The notes beneath the pieces were generated by a model. It did not search any database, was not told the DNA's origin, and was given only the letters and a program-made list of their open reading frames with translations. The position numbers and the translations under genes were made by a program. This document shows, piece after piece, positions 62,901 to 64,000 of a stretch of 64,000 nucleotides of DNA. Positions within the stretch are counted from its first letter, which is position 1, and the number at the start of each line of letters is the position of its first letter. The stretch spans positions 3,266,430 to 3,330,429 of the forward strand of contig CALYLW010000018.1 in assembly GCA_944989445.1 (NCBI GenBank), read 5' to 3'. This DNA comes from Ampullaceana balthica. Taxonomy: Eukaryota > Mollusca > Gastropoda > Lymnaeidae.

Positions 62901-63080
62901 TTATGATACTTCCTAACTATTACATCTAGATACCTAACAAATGATGATACTTCCTAACTATTACATCATAGATACCTAACAAATGATGATACTTCCTAAC
63001 TATTACATCATAGATACCTAACAAATGATGATACTTCCTAACTATTACATCTAGATACCTAACAAATGATGATACTTCCT
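56999..63080. repeat. 42/41-bp satellite (~146 monomers)
   Basis: Monomers carry CCTAACTATTACATCATAG and CCTAACAAATGATGATACTT. Two length classes intermix: 42 bp with CATCATAG and 41 bp with CATCTAG (one A missing). Minor variants are AAATTATGATAC, AACATATGATG and GATAATTCC. The 41-bp form breaks the reading frame, so long ORFs occur only in runs of 42-bp monomers. It ends abruptly at 63080 against a LINE frame. Confidence 0.97.
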
Positions 63081-64000
63081 GTTCGTTCGTCCGTCGATAC
63101 GACGAGGACCACTCTAGTCATCCTGGGTTTTCTGTGCGTGTGCAGATGGCTGATTAGGCCGATCCTTGCACGAAAGGTTCGGGAACAGAAGGGACAGGGG
63201 GCGAGTGCGACATCTCCTGGAGGGTTGACAGCATGGGCCTTTCGGGCTTGCCTCTTCTTTTCTGCGGCGGTAATCCGGTTTGCCTCGCATGACCTGGCAC
63301 CTTCGTGGATGGAAGAGCGCCAGGTGGATCGGTCCATTGCAGCTCGTTCCCACGTGTCTGGATTTATGGCAAACGCTTTCATTGAGGCTTTCAGTGTGTC
63401 TTTGAAGCGTTTCTTTTGCCCACCGTGGGACCGCTGGCCATACTGGAGCTCACCATGGAAGATTCTCTTTGGCAGTCTCTCGTCTGGCATTCGGACAACG
63501 TGCCCTGCCCAGCGAAGCTGGGACTGCATCAGGAGGGTGAAGATGCTGGGGAGACCTGCCTTGGTCAGTACCACTGTGTCTGGAATTTTGTTCTGCCACT
63601 TTATGCCGAGAATCTTCCTGAGGCTTGTTATATGAAAGTGGTTCAGCTTTCTTGCATGGCGCTGATAAACAGTCCAAGTTTCACAAGCATAAAGCAGTGT
63701 GGGGAGCACCACTGCCCTGTACACTTTCAGCTTGGTCTGGATGGTAATGCCTCTTCTGTTCCAGACATTAGGGTACAACCTGCCAAAAGTGGAGCTGGCT
63801 CTGTCAATTCTGACGTTCACTTCGTCATCGATGGTGACATTTTGAGACAATGTGCTGCCTAGGTATGTGAACCGGTGCACTGTATTGAGTCTCTGGCCGT
63901 TGACAGTGATGTTGGGCTCTACGTAGGGTCTTCCAGGCGCAGGCTGATGGAGGACCTCAGTCTTCTTGGTGTTGATTGACAGACCAAAGTTTGTGCAGGC
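63059..64000 (-). CDS. LINE ORF2 C-terminal part (partial, enters from the right edge)
   Basis: The frame is open from the window edge at 64000 to a stop at 63059. It begins with the reverse-transcriptase thumb (FGLSINTKKTEVL), followed by FTYLGSTL, VYRAVVLPTLLYACETWT, LRKILGIKWQNKIPD, QLRWAGHVVRMPD and KRFKDTLKASM. A W-x-x-AAMDRSTWR motif follows, and a C2H2-like finger, CPFCSRTFRARIGLISH...H, lies near the C-terminus. This series is characteristic of a non-LTR retrotransposon family common in molluscs and other invertebrates. The protein copies element RNA into chromosomal DNA. The part seen has no stop or shift, so it may be a young copy. The last ~7 codons, including the stop, are satellite sequence, so the natural 3' UTR is absent. 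Confidence 0.85.
   Translation of the reverse strand, partial: ACTNFGLSINTKKTEVLHQPAPGRPYVEPNITVNGQRLNTVHRFTYLGSTLSQNVTIDDEVNVRIDRASSTFGRLYPNVWNRRGITIQTKLKVYRAVVLPTLLYACETWTVYQRHARKLNHFHITSLRKILGIKWQNKIPDTVVLTKAGLPSIFTLLMQSQLRWAGHVVRMPDERLPKRIFHGELQYGQRSHGGQKKRFKDTLKASMKAFAINPDTWERAAMDRSTWRSSIHEGARSCEANRITAAEKKRQARKAHAVNPPGDVALAPCPFCSRTFRARIGLISHLHTHRKPRMTRVVLVVSTDERTGSIIIC

Noticed and set aside
56999..63080. CRISPR array or telomere repeat
   Set aside because: There are no unique spacers between repeats, the sequence is eukaryotic in character, and CCTAAC occurs within a 42-bp unit rather than as a short telomeric hexamer.
63066..63862. Plus-strand ORFs across the LINE region
   Set aside because: They are shadows; the minus frame carries the recognisable LINE motifs.

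Overview
The window looks like repeat-dominated, AT-rich nuclear DNA from an invertebrate animal. A rhodopsin-type GPCR, Ty3/gypsy and LINE retroelements, hAT and Helitron-like DNA transposons and long tandem arrays would fit a gastropod mollusc. That taxon is an inference; no ribosomal or mitochondrial marker is present to prove it. Only one conventional cellular gene is recognisable, so there is no operon-like organisation.

Layout. 1-5.3 kb: two copies of a Helitron-like element in inverted orientation form a very large imperfect palindrome. The right-hand copy has both diagnostic ends (A|TC...CTAG|T) and borders a 53-bp tandem array. 7.36-7.58 kb: 54-bp minisatellite. 7.77-9.25 kb: a seven-transmembrane receptor, frame-broken in intracellular loop 3, whose helix-8 segment is repeated ten times in frame. 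13.1-13.5 kb: the first part of a repeated-family gene on the minus strand, preceded by a TATA box and a 16-step heat-shock element array. This is the strongest regulatory signal in the window. 13.8 kb: LINE fragment. 15.46-16.8 kb: decayed hAT transposon.

17.0-30.9 kb: a 21-bp satellite of roughly 570 monomers with variant blocks and higher-order structure. It is interrupted at 25.7-27.6 kb by a decayed hAT element and ends at a 100-N assembly gap. 32.1-38.1 kb: repeated ~500-bp elements, five of them directly abutting, and relatives with internal inverted repeats. 38.2 kb: a 184-bp hAT MITE with a perfect 8-bp target duplication. 39-42 kb: LINE pieces, CT microsatellite, 64-bp minisatellite. 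42.0-47.4 kb: a 5'-truncated Ty3/gypsy element (minus strand). A smaller gag-only LTR element sits inside its pol gene, between RNase H and integrase, and a truncated LINE sits between RT and RNase H. 47.8-56.6 kb: further MITE-like, hAT-like and minisatellite sequences. 57.0-63.08 kb: a 42-bp satellite of about 146 monomers. 63.06-64.0 kb: the C-terminal part of a LINE ORF whose stop codon lies inside that satellite.

Most open frames in the satellites exist only because the monomer length is a multiple of three, so they are not annotated as genes. All family assignments come from reading motifs by eye; no database search was possible.
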